Assembly (NCBI RefSeq): GCF_002775205.1
Contig: NC_036445.1
Span: 1,260,802 to 1,324,801, forward strand
Direction of reading: 5' to 3'
DNA: 64,000 nt
From: Xiphophorus maculatus
Lineage: Eukaryota; Chordata; Actinopteri; Cyprinodontiformes; Poeciliidae
Shown here piece after piece: positions 12,236 through 24,779 of this stretch. Each line of letters opens with the position of its first letter. Positions within the stretch are counted from its first letter, which is position 1. A program made the translations under genes and the position numbers. The notes under the pieces are model-generated. The model saw only the letters and a list, made by a program, of their open reading frames with translations. It ran no database searches and was not told the DNA's origin.

Positions 12236-13071
12236 ATGTTGGAGTGCGGCATGCTGGAGCGAGACAAAAAGGCTCTCCGGAGAAACTCTGCTGTTCTGTG
12301 CAAACAGCTCGTCGTGGATGAGCTGCTCATCCAATCACTGCAAGCTGATGGCATCCTTACCGAGAACATGGCAGAAACCATCATGGTGTGTGAGCACAGA
12401 TATTTTGCAACAAATTAAACAGTCAATAATCAGCCTGCTGGCACATTGAACCAGCGTTACAGTTTGAAGGTTTTTTTATGAGCCTTTGTGTTGGTCTGTT
12501 AGAACTGCTGCCTGATATGGGGTCCCCTTTTTGGGTACAGATTGATGCATGGTTAGTACCAAGTATCCTGCAAAACACAGCTTTTTTTCTTTGCATCCTA
12601 CAACTACACAACTATTATGTTTATTTGATTCAATTCTCAGGCTCCAATAATTGTATCTAAACAAGTAATAAATACTTTACATTATTTCTGATTCACATGA
12701 TAAAAGCCAGGACCACAGCTTTGAAATAATTACTCTTTGACTCCCAAACTTTGAGGGATAAAGTTTGGATTGCAATTATTGTTGGTTACTATGTTACGAC
12801 TCACGCTTGCATGTCAAAAATATAATCGGATCAAATAACAGAGAGCTAAAGAAGTGAATTTGTGAATACTAATCTCGCCTTCTTACCTCTTTAATCCAAG
12901 GCAGAGCAAACATCTCAGAAACGTAGCTGGCGTTTGTTAATTCTCCTACCAAAACGAGGACCTGAAGCCTTCCAGAGCTTCTGCTCGGCTCTGAAGGAGA
13001 CTGAGCAGCAGCACCTCTATGACTTGATAGCACAATCCCCCGAGAGGAGCAGCAGAGAGACACACGTGGAT
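12236..13071 (+). CDS. casp2: Caspase-2 CARD exons
   Basis: Exons 12236-12385 and 12901-13071 encode residues 1-107, the caspase recruitment domain. Recognisable elements are [12 protein letters not shown], the helix [14 protein letters not shown] and [17 protein letters not shown], each alignable with the human caspase-2 CARD. This domain binds the RAIDD adaptor in the PIDDosome. Exons 3-5 that follow (13147-13769) are rich in Ser, Arg, Lys and Glu and look like a disordered linker. Confidence 0.93.
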
Positions 13072-16000
13072 GTGAGCTGGAACCTTAATGTACATCAGCT
13101 GAAGCATTCATCTTTGCATAGTATTTATGTTGTTTTATGCTTGCAGTGTATTCAGGCTGAGAAAGTGCCAGAAGAAAAGTCACGACGACCGGAGAAGACA
13201 CGAAACTACGGAGAGGTGAGCAGAGGGCATGAAATCCATAAACACCACGACTACAGACCTTTGGTGTTTTCTATAAAGACAAGCCTTTGTAAGTTCTTTC
13301 TATAGCAGCTTAAAATGTATAGAAATCCCAAAGAATGCTAAGTTTTAGTAAAGTGGTCTGTTTCAGTCATCTTTATTAGACAAAGAGGAAAGCAGTGAGG
13401 TGAGCAGCACCTCGTCACTCTCAGCCAGGCCCTCTGATAGATGCGGAGCATCCTCAGAGTCGTCTGGAGAGATCAGCCCAGTCAGAGAGGAAAACAGAGA
13501 CAAAAGAAGGAAAAAGGCAAGAGGAAATTATAATCAGGGAAATGTGGGAGTTATAAATTCCACCTGTTAGTTCTCATGTACAGAGTCGGGCAGAGTTTGT
13601 CAAACAGCTTCCAGGAGAGATTCTGACATCTTGAGTAGGATTATATATTCGCCATTTAAGCTGCCGACATTTAACGTTAATTTAACTTTTTAATTCCAGA
13701 GGACTTTGAGGAGTTCTCCCCCATTTCCAACTCAGGAGGAATACGCTGCAAAGAGAGCAAGGACACACGGTGAGTATTTATTGCAGCGTGTCCTGTCTGC
13801 ATTCAAAGTAAATTAGGTTATGCTGAACCCAGTGTTGTTGTCAGTGTTTGTTTCCAGGGAGACAAGAAGGTGGTGTCCTAACAAAAGGCCTTATCTGTTG
13901 TTTTATTTAAAGAAAAATGTTAAATACTTAAACAAGAATGCATTTAGGAACTACTTGCTGAAATAAGTCTTGTTTGTTTAAGGCTTCTAGTATTTTTCTG
14001 TATGTGTGAGGTGTGAAAGTCTGGTTCCTCTACCTTGCTGCTGCTACTTTCTGTACCTAAAGACACCCCACCCTAATAGTGACTCATTCACAACAATGCT
14101 GTATGATTTTAGTTGTAAAAACACTTGCAGCTGCTTGAGAGATTTTAATGAGCAGAAAAGCCAGTGACGAGCAGAGGTTTCTGTTTTTGATTGTCTGAAG
14201 CAGAGTCCATGGAGTTCAGCCTCGACGCCGACAGTCCCATCAACACTCCTGTTCTCCCGTGCGGCCCTGACTTTTACCTGTCTCACTGCAAGCAGGTACA
14301 TTACCAACAACCCAACTCAGCAGATCAACAGTAGTACTATTTCATGGTTTTGTTTATGGTCTCCAAATAAGGGAAAGTCATTTTTGGTTTGTGCTGCAAC
14401 ACGTTTTGTTTGTCCAGCTAGTAAGTTTCAAGAGGTCATTAAAGGTCAACCAGCTCCTAACACTTACAAAAATTTAACGAAACTGATACCAGTCAACGGT
14501 GCTAGATTTGTGCTTTTATTTAGAAGCACAAACCATCACAAATGTAGCACCAATTTTGTTTGAGTTGGGTTGTGTGAAGCAGGGTGGGTTGACCTTTCAC
14601 CAATGTAAATCCTTAACATCTTGCCAGCAAAAGCGGCACAAACAAAAATTTTAGCAGCTTGTAAATATATCAAAACTAATTGGTACCAATTTTGTTTGAT
14701 TTTTAATGTTTGGGATCTGGTTGACCGCTGATAACCTCTGGAAACCTTTTTATTAAAATGTCTAAAATAATAGACTCAAACAAAAAAAATGCTACACAAA
14801 ATAACAGTGCTACACAGAGTTGATTGACACCAATTTAGTTTCATGTAAATGAGTTTGTGGTTAGAGTGTGGATTGACCTTTGATGACCTCTGGAAACATC
14901 CATTAGTACCTTTTAAAATGATAGTGACACAAATAGAAAAATTTACTGCATAAACATTTGACACCGATTTTGTTTGAATTGAAGAAGGAGGGGCAACACT
15001 AATGTATTGGAAATGAATGTTCTTGTTACTACACGCACCAACATTGTGTGCAAAGGAGTTTTGGATTGAATAAAATCATTTAAATAGTTGGCTTCTCTTT
15101 ACTTTAGAAAAGGATTAAAATGAAGTGATTTATGTGTAAAAATACACAAGATACAGGGACAAAAAACACAAATTTATGTTGCTAAATTTCAGCTCAACAC
15201 ACAAGTCACATTCCAGAGACATAAAACACAAATTTAAGTTAATAAAGTTGTGTTTAATTTGATTAAGCTTGTAAGTAAGTTAAAAGTCAGGTATTCAAAT
15301 AAATGTAAATAATAATGACTGAAGTGGAGAATTGTTTCTGACTTGCATGGAGAAGCAATGCATCTGAACTGTGGCTAGACTGATGCAAATTCAATTATCA
15401 GTAGAAGAAGAACTGAATAGGAATATATAGTGGCTTTGAAACTTGCATTAATCCTCCTCTTTTTACTTGTAATATGTGTTATATTATTCTGTCATATTAA
15501 AAGATTTTTGTTCCCTGCTTCAGTCCTACAGAATGAACTCCTCACCGCGAGGCTTTGGCTTAGTCATCAGTAACGTGAGCTTTGACTCCTGCTCTGCTCC
15601 TGGTCTTGACCCAAGAAAAGGAGGTGAAGTGGACGATGAAGTTCTCAGGAAGGTTTTCACAGAGCTGGATTACCACGTCAGTGTCCACAGAGACCTCACT
15701 GCTCAGGTACAACTCCAAATCACTCCAAATTTAGCAGATGAGAAGTCATCTTTTCACATGATAAACCTGAACAGGAAACGTAAATCTGAGGAGCTTTGTG
15801 ACATCAAATAGGTTTCCGAAATCTGCTTATTGAGCTTGTTAAGGGCCTCTTTTTAAGCAACTGGTACAGGGAAGATCATCTAGAGCAACATTTGTTTGCT
15901 TATCATAGTTTAACTGTTTTCCATCTGGTGGAAAAACACGCTTGACAAAGCAAACATATGAGTTAATATTTTAATGCGTCCTGAGAAACTGTCTCAATTT

Positions 16001-19000
16001 TTTAAGACAGTTTCTAAAAGAAGTAGAAATAACTTGCTCTTGTTTTACATGAGTGTTTCAACTACTTGTCTCTTAAATTTGAGCAGGGGATGAGGACGTG
16101 CATTGAGAACTTCTGCAGGCGGTCCGAACACAGGACAGTGGACAGCTGTGTGGTGTGTTTGCTCTCCCACGGAGTGGAAGGAGCAATTTATGGCACAGAT
16201 GGACAACTTATCCAGGTAAATTTGTTTAGTTATTTTAAAAATGAATTTAAGATGATAAAATTGTGTTGTTGTTGTTTTTTGGGGTTTTTTTGTAGCATTT
16301 AATGTTTATCACTTGTCTGTGTTCAGCTGGACTGGGTGTTTGAGGCCTTTGACAACGCACACTGTCCTCTGCTTCAAAACAAGCCAAAGATGTTTTTCAT
16401 TCAGGCCTGCAGAGGAGGTAAGATATGATAGTTCAGGTAATATGTTGAGATTTAGTTTGTAATTTCTTGGACATTTAGACATAATTTAAAGCAGCTTATG
16501 GTTAGAAAGACATTAATTAGTCATATAACAGACTCTTCCTCCACATGTCCAGATATGATCTACTTTCTCCTTTCTGGCTGATGAAATAATCAGTGTTTGG
16601 TGTTCTATCAGCCATCTTTCTGCTGCAAAGCTCCAGATGTAGATTGTGTCAAAATGTGCCACAAAACCCTATTTCGTTTAACTGTGAACTAAATAAATGC
16701 AACATTTATTTGCATTTATTTAGTGGCTTTCTACTGCATTATAGAGTGGAACTAAAATACAAGCATCACAGATTTGTCGCAGTTTCTGATCTTCAGTTTT
16801 CTGTAAAGCTTGAATCTGCCATTAGAATTTTTGTCTGTAATAATAGAAGATATAAGAATAGGGGTTAAAAAAAATACTATCTTTGCTACTACAAATATTC
16901 ATTAATTATTTATAGTAGGAGATGATGTCACGCTCATAACGGCTGCTGTAAAAAAAACCCAGCATTTTGCTGCTTAAGAAACAAGAAAATTTTACATTTT
17001 AATTATGTTTTATTTTTATGGTCTTGTTACACCAGTTGCAGACTTCTTACCAAAACAGAAGCGAGTTTGTTTTAATAAACAAACTGGCTTAGATTTATCT
17101 TATCAAATATTTCCTGGATAAGAGAGATTCTTACTTTATTACTGATTGGAAATTGATCAGATTTCTTATAGTTAGGGCCTTTCGGGCTGAAAATAATCAA
17201 ATTACAACAGCAGCTGATTTTTTTTTTTTTTTTTAGGAGCTCAAAAATGTATTGTACTAAAAATAGATTTTTAAATATCATGATATATACAGTATATATA
17301 TAATGTGACACATTAAATTACAGCAGTAATTTGGACCTATGAATTGACTGGATGCCTCAATCTCTTTCAACACTAAAAAGGACAATAAATGCAATGAAAA
17401 TGGAAACAATTTAGCTGCAGTGTAATCTTAAATCCAATGTTTCTCCTGGTCCACATGAATTCAGAGTGAATTATACTTCTTCAGTAAACTCATTGAGGAC
17501 GTTTCCCTGTAATTGCTGTCATATCTTGGATAGAGGACATCTTATTTCTTCTAGAGAAGTTAATATTTCTGCTCTTTTGCAGCAGTGGAACTCTACTGGG
17601 CCCATTTCAGCTGCTGTTTTGAAATCTGGAAACCATTTCTCCTAGAAAAGTGATTACCAATTGACATAACTCTGCAATGTGAGATTAGTAGAAGGCTTGC
17701 TAGATGGAAAATCAATAGAAAATACTTTCTTTTCATCAAGGGCTCAGTAGTGATCACAGTGCGCAGTCCAGAGCTCCTCAAAGAGCTGTGAAGACCAAGA
17801 TAGCAGCTTGTTTTAGTAAGGTGTTTAGATCAGAAGAGATACGTTGTTTGAGGAAATAGTGTTTTGACAGATTTCTTCACCCCTGAGATGCAGGTAAAAT
17901 GGAAAAGACCTCCCTATCTGCCGGGGTGAACTTGAAAAGGCTTGATATGATCATGGATGATGTGAAACATGAATAATGGAGATTTTACACCTGTCTAGGC
18001 AGGTGGTTTCTTGTGTCAGTGATGGACATTACATCATGTTACATCCCTGTTCCAGCCGAGTTCTGCCGCCTTAATTTTATCTTAATAATGGAGAACATGT
18101 TCAGTCATCCTTATGCAATATGTAGCTGGAGTTGCTACATACCAGACAGATCGAGACAAGTCTGATAATGGAAACATCATCTCCTCGAAAGTGCTTCAGT
18201 TTTATAGCTCGCACAATGTTAAAAGCAACTAACTGGAGCCTGTTCTGTTTTAGATGAGATGGACTGTGGAGTTGAGCAGCTGGACGGGCCAGGGAGGACG
18301 TCTTCACCGAGCTGCGAGCAGCGGGACGCAGGGAGGGAGGCAGAGGGGGACGCAGACCCCAGACAGAGGCGGGACGTGGGGAGGCCCAGGATTAAACTAC
18401 CTCAGCGCTCAGACATGATCTGTGGCTTTGCGTCTCTCAAAGGTCAGAGAATTTGTAAGTTTATCTTGTTTGTCTTACATTTACATTTATTTATTCATGG
18501 AAAAGTAAAAAAAAAGTGACTTCTTAATTTGTGAAATAAAGAATTCGAATTAGGGCAGCAGAGTTCTGTTTCTGTCATTTTATACATTAATTATTGAACG
18601 TTTGTGTGAATAATAAAACCTCAAAATCTAAAAACACTAAAACCATTGAACCTTAACTGGACAGAACTATATGATACTAAATATATTAATTGAATTGTTT
18701 TTATTAGTTCTGAAATGTCAACATTTACACTACCTTGAAAAATAATTGTTATCCCTTAAGTCTCTATATTTTGACAAATTACGACCACAAACTTCACTGT
18801 TATTTATTGAGATTTTATGTGACTGAATTTTGTCTTTGTTTTGCCGTTTCAGTGTTTGAGTGTTTTTTCGTTTTGTTTTGTTTTTTTCAGAATAAAATCC
18901 TAAACAGGTGTAAAGTTACCTTTTTAATAACAGGTTAAGGTACATCAAATTCTAAATGCCAGAATTATGAGAAAGAGAATATGTCAGAAATATCTTAACA

Positions 19001-20296
19001 ATAAGTATTTCTTCTGTTTTTGGTAGCATTGCTTCTGAACTGAATGACTTGGGTCAAACGTTTTGGGTTTCTTTCCACAAGCTTCCAGCAGTAGTTTGCT
19101 GCCGTTTTGACCTGTTCTCCTGACAGAACTGGTGGAACTGGGTGAGATTTGTAGCCTCACACATTTTCAGATCTGACCACAACTTCCCCATCAGGCTGAG
19201 GTCAGGACTTTGTGATGGCCATGCCAAAACATAGATTTTCTTATCCTTAAGCCACTTTGGCTTAAGGATATTCATTTTGTTATTGTCCATCTTCAAGACC
19301 AATCTTCACCTGAGCTTTGTCTTCCTGGCTGATGTTTCTTCAATATTTCCACATAATGCTGTTTCCTCTTTATTCCATTTACTTTTGGAAGAGGACCAGT
19401 TCCTCCTGCAGCAAAACAGCCCCACAATATGAAGCTGCCACCTGCATGTTTCACAGTTAGGGTGGTACAACTGTCCCTGTTTTCCAAATGATGGTCATTA
19501 TGGCCAAACGAATCCTCTCTAGTTTCATCAGACCACCAGTCATGTCCAAAGTTGAAGATCATTGTCCCTGTGTGCATTTGAAAACTGCAATTTGACTTTT
19601 TTATGTTTCGTTTGGAGTAATGGCTTCCCTTTCAGCCCATGTCAGTGCAGGACAGATTTCACTCTGGATAATAACACTGTCTTCCCAGCTGCAGGAAACT
19701 TCTTCATAAGGTCTATGGCTTTTATTCTGGGTTCAGTTTGCACATTTCAAAATAAAACAAGTTAATCTCTCGGACTCAGAACTCGTCTCTTTCTGTCTGA
19801 CTTAAGTCTACACAGTGGGAAAAAAGGTGTATATATCTTTTGATTTGGTTTTAATTTCTGCTGCTGATGATTTTAGTTAAAAGCACCAGATCACATTTTC
19901 CATAATATTCATTCTTGTGACTTTTATTTGTGTAGTAAATCTCTGTTGTTTGATGTCTTTTAACTTAAGGCACAGCAGCAATGCGAAACACCAAGCGAGG
20001 GTCCTGGTTTATCCAGGAACTGAACACAGCACTCCGCCTTCATGCCAGAGACACACATCTTTCAGACATGCTGGTGCAGGTGAAAGATGCATTTTTATAT
20101 AAACTCATACTGTTGTTTCCTCATAAAATGCTCATGGAGCCTGTTTTATTTCTCTGTCCAGGTAAATGCACGTATCAAGGAGAGGGAAGGTTACGCCCCA
20201 GGCACCGCCCACCATCGCTGCAAAGAGATGTCCGAGTTCACCAGCTCACTCTGCAAAGATCTCTACCTTTTCCCCAAGTACCAGCACCAGTATTGA
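12236..20296 (+). CDS. casp2: Caspase-2, complete, 12 coding exons
   Basis: Initiator-type cysteine protease acting in stress and DNA-damage apoptosis, activated by CARD-driven dimerisation (PIDDosome). Exons: 12236-12385, 12901-13071, 13147-13215, 13367-13516, 13700-13769, 14201-14295, 15524-15706, 16087-16215, 16327-16417, 18254-18442, 19970-20079, 20162-20296. All phases agree, giving about 513 aa, longer than the 452-aa human protein mainly through the Ser-rich linker after the CARD and a longer intersubunit linker. Key residues: catalytic His in LLSHGVEG (about 324) and Cys in QACRG (about 367). The small subunit starts near RSDMICGF and carries [12 protein letters not shown] and the end DLYLFPKY. 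The start [12 protein letters not shown] sits four bases into an acceptor-defined exon. Exon 4 uses a GC donor. The assignment over caspase-9 and other initiators rests on the CARD ([10 protein letters not shown]), the linker and the clcn1 neighbour. Confidence 0.97.
14398..14980. repeat. Degenerate tandem repeat of about 138 bp in casp2 intron 6
   Basis: A marker motif near CACCAATTTTGTTTGA recurs at 14548, 14684, 14828 and 14962, that is at 136, 144 and 134 bp. A second motif, close to TGACCTCTGGAAAC, recurs at 14732 and 14883. Units are diverged but co-linear, which suggests a small old satellite-like array. Confidence 0.6.
16087..16417 (+). CDS. casp2: Caspase-2 catalytic His and Cys exons
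   Basis: Exon 16087-16215 ends the p19 half around the catalytic histidine ([10 protein letters not shown]), and exon 16327-16417 carries the nucleophile in MFFIQACRG. Spacing and flanks match the caspase-2 family, so the enzyme should be active. The phase-1 join after QACRG leads to the linker exon at 18254. Confidence 0.95.
18726..19760 (-). mobile_element. Decayed Tc1/mariner-type transposon in casp2 intron 10
   Basis: The minus strand keeps fragments of a Tc1-type transposase in shifted frames. These include [36 protein letters not shown] at 19293-19577 and [11 protein letters not shown] with LWSDLK at 19054-19302, the region around the DDE signature. The order is preserved but frames are broken, so this is a dead copy. 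Flanking arms resemble those of the MITE at 21,079. Confidence 0.8.
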
Positions 20297-21078
20297 TATG
20301 CAGAAACGCACTTTAAACACACACACAGATCATTCCTTGCGTTGAAGCCTTTCCGTAAAAGCTCAACAGAACTGTCGGTTATTACCTCACGTTCCCCCCG
20401 TTACAACTTCGCATCCACTTCTGCTCAAACCAGAACACGCATTCACACCTCCCTTATGTTGTTCCACATCATCTCTGAAATAAGAAGCAAAATATTTGTG
20501 TTTATGCCAGTTGGGTTTAATTGTAAATCCTTTTCAGTCAACTCCGAAGTTCATCAAGTCTCTTCTTAAAATCTGTATTTTGTACAAAGATATATTTTTG
20601 TGGCTTCGTTTTGTATGGAATTGCTTTTATATGAATTTTTTAACCCACGCTTTTTATTTGTTCATGTTTGTTATAAGTTGTGAAGACAATTTGTTTTTAG
20701 TGTAGCGACAGGCAGAGGGCAGCACCACAGAGACAAATCATTTCATTCCATCGCCTGTTATAGATCAATAATATTCTCACCCTGTGGTTTTGCAGACAAA
20801 TATAAATCAAAAGAGGTTTAAAAAGAAACAGGTTAAAAAGGTTATGTTTTTATCCACTCACAGGGCGTCTTCAGAAGGAAGTCTTTCAGTCATTTATTCT
20901 TTTCGTTTAGCTTTAAATGCTGAGTTGGAAGAATGCAGCTTTATAAATGTTTTTTTTTATGTCTTTATTCACTTATAATTTTTAAACTTCTCCTACCTAC
21001 TACATGGTGATGGGCTGGATTTTGGTGCTACTCTCTTATTTATTCGTGTACAGTATAATTCCTGACCTTTATTTTTAT
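20297..21078 (+). other. casp2: Probable casp2 3' UTR
   Basis: AT-rich sequence after the stop codon at 20294-20296 with no further coding signal. I see no clear canonical polyadenylation signal close to the stop, so the end of the transcript is undetermined. Confidence 0.4.
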
Positions 21079-21752
21079 AGTATCTTGCAAAATTATTCAT
21101 ACCCTTAAATGTTTTCATATTTTCTCACATTGTAACCAGTGAATTTTATTGGGATTTTAAATGAAAACAACAACACAAAGTAGAGCAAAATTGGGAAGTG
21201 GAAAGAAAATGTTTTACAAATAAACGCCTGAAAACATTAGTAAACCCCCACGTCCTGTCGCAGACACTTAATTAGATCCAGGTATGAACTTTGTCATCTA
21301 AATATGCTTTAATCTAAATTGTTTCAATGTAGCTCTGGCGTTATGTTTAGGGTTTAAGGTGAGCTTCCACGACTGTCTGTTGTTTTTTTTATTCTGCTTT
21401 GTGTTTAGCTTCAGCTACTCTGTCCCTGCAGAGGAGCAACATTTCCACAGCATGATACTACCACCACCATATTTCACCATAATGATGATGTCTACACTTA
21501 GTCAAACCTATTTTTATATTCCTTACTGTTTTATAAACTAACCCTGCTTCAAACGTTTCCACAAGTTAATCAGTGGCCTGCCTGTTGTGTTTCTTTGTAA
21601 TTTTGGAAATTATATCTCCCACTTTGCAATCAAGCGTAGCTTTGCACAAAACTCAGGTGAAATAAACGGATGTTTGCAGTGATGATGTGACAAAATGTAA
21701 AAAAGATTTAATGGTTTAAGAGGTATTGATACTTTTGCAGGGCACTATAGTG
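21079..21752. mobile_element. Non-autonomous DNA element (Tc1/mariner-type MITE)
   Basis: The left end CTTGCAAAATTATTCATACC is matched at the right end by the complement of GGTATTGATACTTTTGCAGGG, so imperfect terminal inverted repeats of about 20 bp bound a 0.67-kb element. The interior includes a phrase common to Tc1-type elements (GCATGATACTACCACCACC, the antisense of the transposase GGGS region). The same type of end is seen at 60,873 and 55,365. Confidence 0.7.
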
Positions 21753-23616
21753 TATATTTTGTAAAATTACTGTAACTGATACAGTCAGGATAAACGATGT
21801 CTTCCATAAACATGAAGGAGTTTCCTTCCAGCAGCCATGTGAGGATTTTCTGTTTGATAAACTCATGCCCATGGTGGAGGTTTTATAGTAGTTGGCCTCC
21901 ACACACAGAGGAATATCTCCAAAGCCTGTGTGACAATTAAAAGCCCCCAGAGAAGCCTTGATGGGGTGAAGTATGTTCAGTTGCGTCAGTGTTGTTTTGT
22001 GGGAAAAGTATGTATCTGAAACGGTATTGGTTTGTAACTATCTGGACACGACCATGCTCCTAAAGATTACTCTGCTGTGGAGCAGAGATATTCTTTTTAT
22101 ATTGATATAGTGGAGATATAATCTAAAGAGAGAAGCTGGTGTGAAAAGTTTAGTGAAGAGTTTTGACGGTCAGACTTTATTGTACCACACTGTGTTAAAG
22201 GGGGGCTGAGGAGATGTTTTCACGACCAAAGACTGCCAAATGTTCATTACAATAAAAAAAAAACTTTGATTTTAAAAGTTTGTTTTGTTTTTTCTCTGTA
22301 AAAATGTGTCGGTTTAACTGGAGAATGTAGTTTCCACCAGGTGAATTCAAAGCCTCTAGGGGAACATGCACCCCGGCTGCTCCAGTGCGTGCTCCACTGT
22401 ATCCGATCCTCCTTGTTGCCGTGTTTGTGCGTGTTGTTGCCTGTGTACAGCCTGTCCTCTCCGGTATAGTATAACTGGCTGCGCACTATTTTGCTGCGCT
22501 CAGGCCTCTCCATGCTGCAAACTGGGATGTAGGAACCTCTCGCTTTGCCCGCCAACACCCGCTGATAATGTTCTTGGTGTATCAGATACGGGCCCAGCCA
22601 GCTGTCCACAGTCCTTCTCCCCCTGACACACACAAACACATAGTCAGAGTAACACATTTCCTGCTGCCCTCTGATGTAGCTGTGAGATTAAGATGTTATG
22701 TGCCTGCGTGTGGACCACAAAGCAGGGCAGAGTTAGGAGGGATCTGTGTGCGTCTTTGTGGCTTTTATAATGGCCGCCTGTCTCATTAGCCCAAGCAATG
22801 AGCAACCCTCCAACGAAAGAGAGACGCCTACATAAATACTTCCAGCATCATTTGTGGGAATTTTTTTTATAGTTGTCTCAATGTGTTTTCAAAGTTTTTC
22901 TCTAAGCATTGCCCCTTTTTTATTTACAAACCCATTTTCTGTCAAGTATCTGACCTTATTTTTTTAGAGGAATGCTGTAATTTTTAAGCCCATTCACCTC
23001 TGACAGATGAATCAATTTGGTAGAAAAAAGCTGAATTCAAAGGATGAACCAGTATTGTGTTGGATAATTTTATAATGAGACACATTTGTGTGTGGTATTT
23101 TTTTAGTTAAATCTACGACAAATGCCAAAGAACAGAGTTTAGTGGATATAAAATAGTGTTTTGGCAGCAACAAAGTGATTCCTTGAGCTGGTAGGTGGAA
23201 ATTTGTCATGCAGCAAATGATCAACTCAAGAATGATGAATCTACCAGGTCTTTGTTGGTCTACTTTGTACGGTAGTTGCTTCCAGATATTGTTCAAATTT
23301 CACTTGAAAGTCAAATTTTTCTACTGAAATTAAATCAAATAGAAGGCTTACTAAATTTGAAATTCCAACTAGGAAGGTTAGAGTCCCCCAGCTGCCTTTA
23401 GTTGAATTTCAGTGTGGATCCCATGTGCATAAAATGACAGTGAGAGTTGCAGAACAAACTGTTTCTTTTCACTTTGGATGCTGAGATGGAGATTAAAATG
23501 TTCCTTTGCCAAAAGAAAAATATTTAATAATTAATTATTAATGTATCATATATACTATAGTAAGATATTTGATAACTGCTCATGTTGTGATATTTACATT
23601 TATCTATCCAGCCATT
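21753..23616. other. Intergenic region between casp2 and clcn1
   Basis: Mostly AT-rich and without recognised genes, apart from the GC-richer open frame at 22247-22622, which is listed separately. No terminal repeats or RNA genes were seen. Confidence 0.4.
22247..22622 (-). CDS. Unidentified putative minus-strand coding exon
   Basis: I do not recognise this. On the minus strand a good acceptor (TGTGTTTGTGTGTGTCAG, plus-strand 22623-22640) opens into about 95 codons of ordinary protein composition, including VDSWLGPYLIHQEHYQ, GSYIPVCSMERPERSK and HKHGNKEDRIQWSTHW. The frame then runs into a Lys/Phe-rich low-complexity end with a stop at 22247-22249. The first 95 codons are GC-richer than their surroundings, which fits coding DNA. 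No partner exon was found upstream (22,640-25,000) and no family matches from memory. It could be the last exon of a small gene, a retained pseudogene exon or chance. Confidence 0.3.
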
Positions 23617-24056
23617 GGCTTCCACTAATCCAAGACTGGGTCATGGGAGCAACAAGTCCAGGATGAAAACCCAAACATCTCTACCCAGTGACGTCATCCA
23701 GCTCATTTTGGAGGACCTTAAGGGTTCCCAGACCGGACAGGATGCATAGTCCCTCCACCAGGTTCTGGATCTTCCCTGGAGTCTTTTCCAGGGTTATGCT
23801 TGGAAAACCTCCAAAGCAAGGGGCTCAGAGGGCATCCTGATCAAATGCTCGGACCACCTCAGCTGATAAGCAGTGGTTAGATAGCTCCTCAGCCTATCTA
23901 ACCACCCTCCTGAGGGAGCTCATTTGGGGCGCTTTTATGTGGAATCTCTTGGTCTTTTGGTCATCATCCACATGTCACGACCACAGGTGAAAGCGAGGAC
24001 GGACCAGTAAATGGAGAGCTTTGCTTATTGGCTCAGCTCTTTCTTCACCACAAAAT
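23617..24056. mobile_element. LINE (non-LTR retrotransposon) 3' fragment
   Basis: Contains phrases of a very common fish non-LTR element, such as GGCATCCTGATCAAATGC followed by CGGACCACCTCAGCTG, and further on CACGACCACAGGTGAAAGCG and GGAGAGCTTTGCTTATTGGC. The copy is diverged and 5'-truncated. Family (Rex1/L2/RTE-like) was not resolved. Confidence 0.65.
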
Positions 24057-24260
24057 GGTAAATGGCTTGAACTTTAAGTTCAGAGAACCCCAAAGCGCTT
24101 CACACTACTGTCAGTCATTCACTCATTCACGCACACCCCCGCACACTGATGGTGGTAAGCTACTCAATGGTAGCCACAGGTGCCCTACGGCAGCCTGACC
24201 GATAATAGACCGAAGCAGCGCCCCCTTAACTCAGACGAAGCCCCAGTCGGTTTGTCCATC
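24057..24260. repeat. Teleost interspersed repeat (SINE/MITE-like)
   Basis: Begins AATGGTAAATGGCTTG and contains CCCCAAAGCGCTTCACACTA, CACACTGATGGTGGTAAGCT and GTAGCCACAGGTGCCC. These are hallmark phrases of a short interspersed repeat widespread in teleosts. No coding content. Confidence 0.6.
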
Positions 24261-24660
24261 TCTGGTTCCATTCCAAAGTTTAGAGAGAGATCAGGATGTG
24301 TTTGTCTGATTGGGATGTCGTCTCTCAGGATATGAGGCCACTGAGTTTTCCATCTGGATTACCTGCGCCAGCTGCAAGGTTCAGGAACATGCAGAGGGCT
24401 TTACAGGCGGGGTTCTTCAGGTTGAGTGTTTGCTGTGTTAGGGTACATTTAAGGATGAGGGCGCTGCCCCAGCATGTGAGGGTAAGGGGGAAATGCCTCG
24501 CTGCATTGGCTGGTAAGGTGTGAGCTGTCATAGGGGGTGTCATGTGCGCCTTCTCACTCACGTTGCAGGGGCAGCCCTGTGGTGAGGGGTGCCCTTCCAG
24601 CTACCACCCCCCACCACCGCCGGTGTCCAAACAAGAACAGGCCATCCAGACACACATAAA

Positions 24661-24752
24661 CACACACACACACACCCCTAATGGTTGGCTGGTAGGGAGG
24701 GTGCTGCAGGAGCAACAAGTTCTGTTGGGGTGTGTGTGTGTGTGTGTGTGTG
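24661..24752. repeat. Paired (CA)n and (TG)n microsatellites
   Basis: (CA)8 at 24661-24676 and (TG)11 at 24731-24752 are complementary and lie 54 bp apart, about 350 bp upstream of the clcn1 start codon. The pair could form a hairpin or Z-DNA. Confidence 0.85.
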
Positions 24753-24779
24753 TTATTAGGTGTCTGCAGTTCTAATAAA

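Noticed and set aside
22366-22626. Plus-strand Cys-rich 86-codon frame
   Set aside because: Antisense shadow of the more plausible minus-strand frame; skewed composition.
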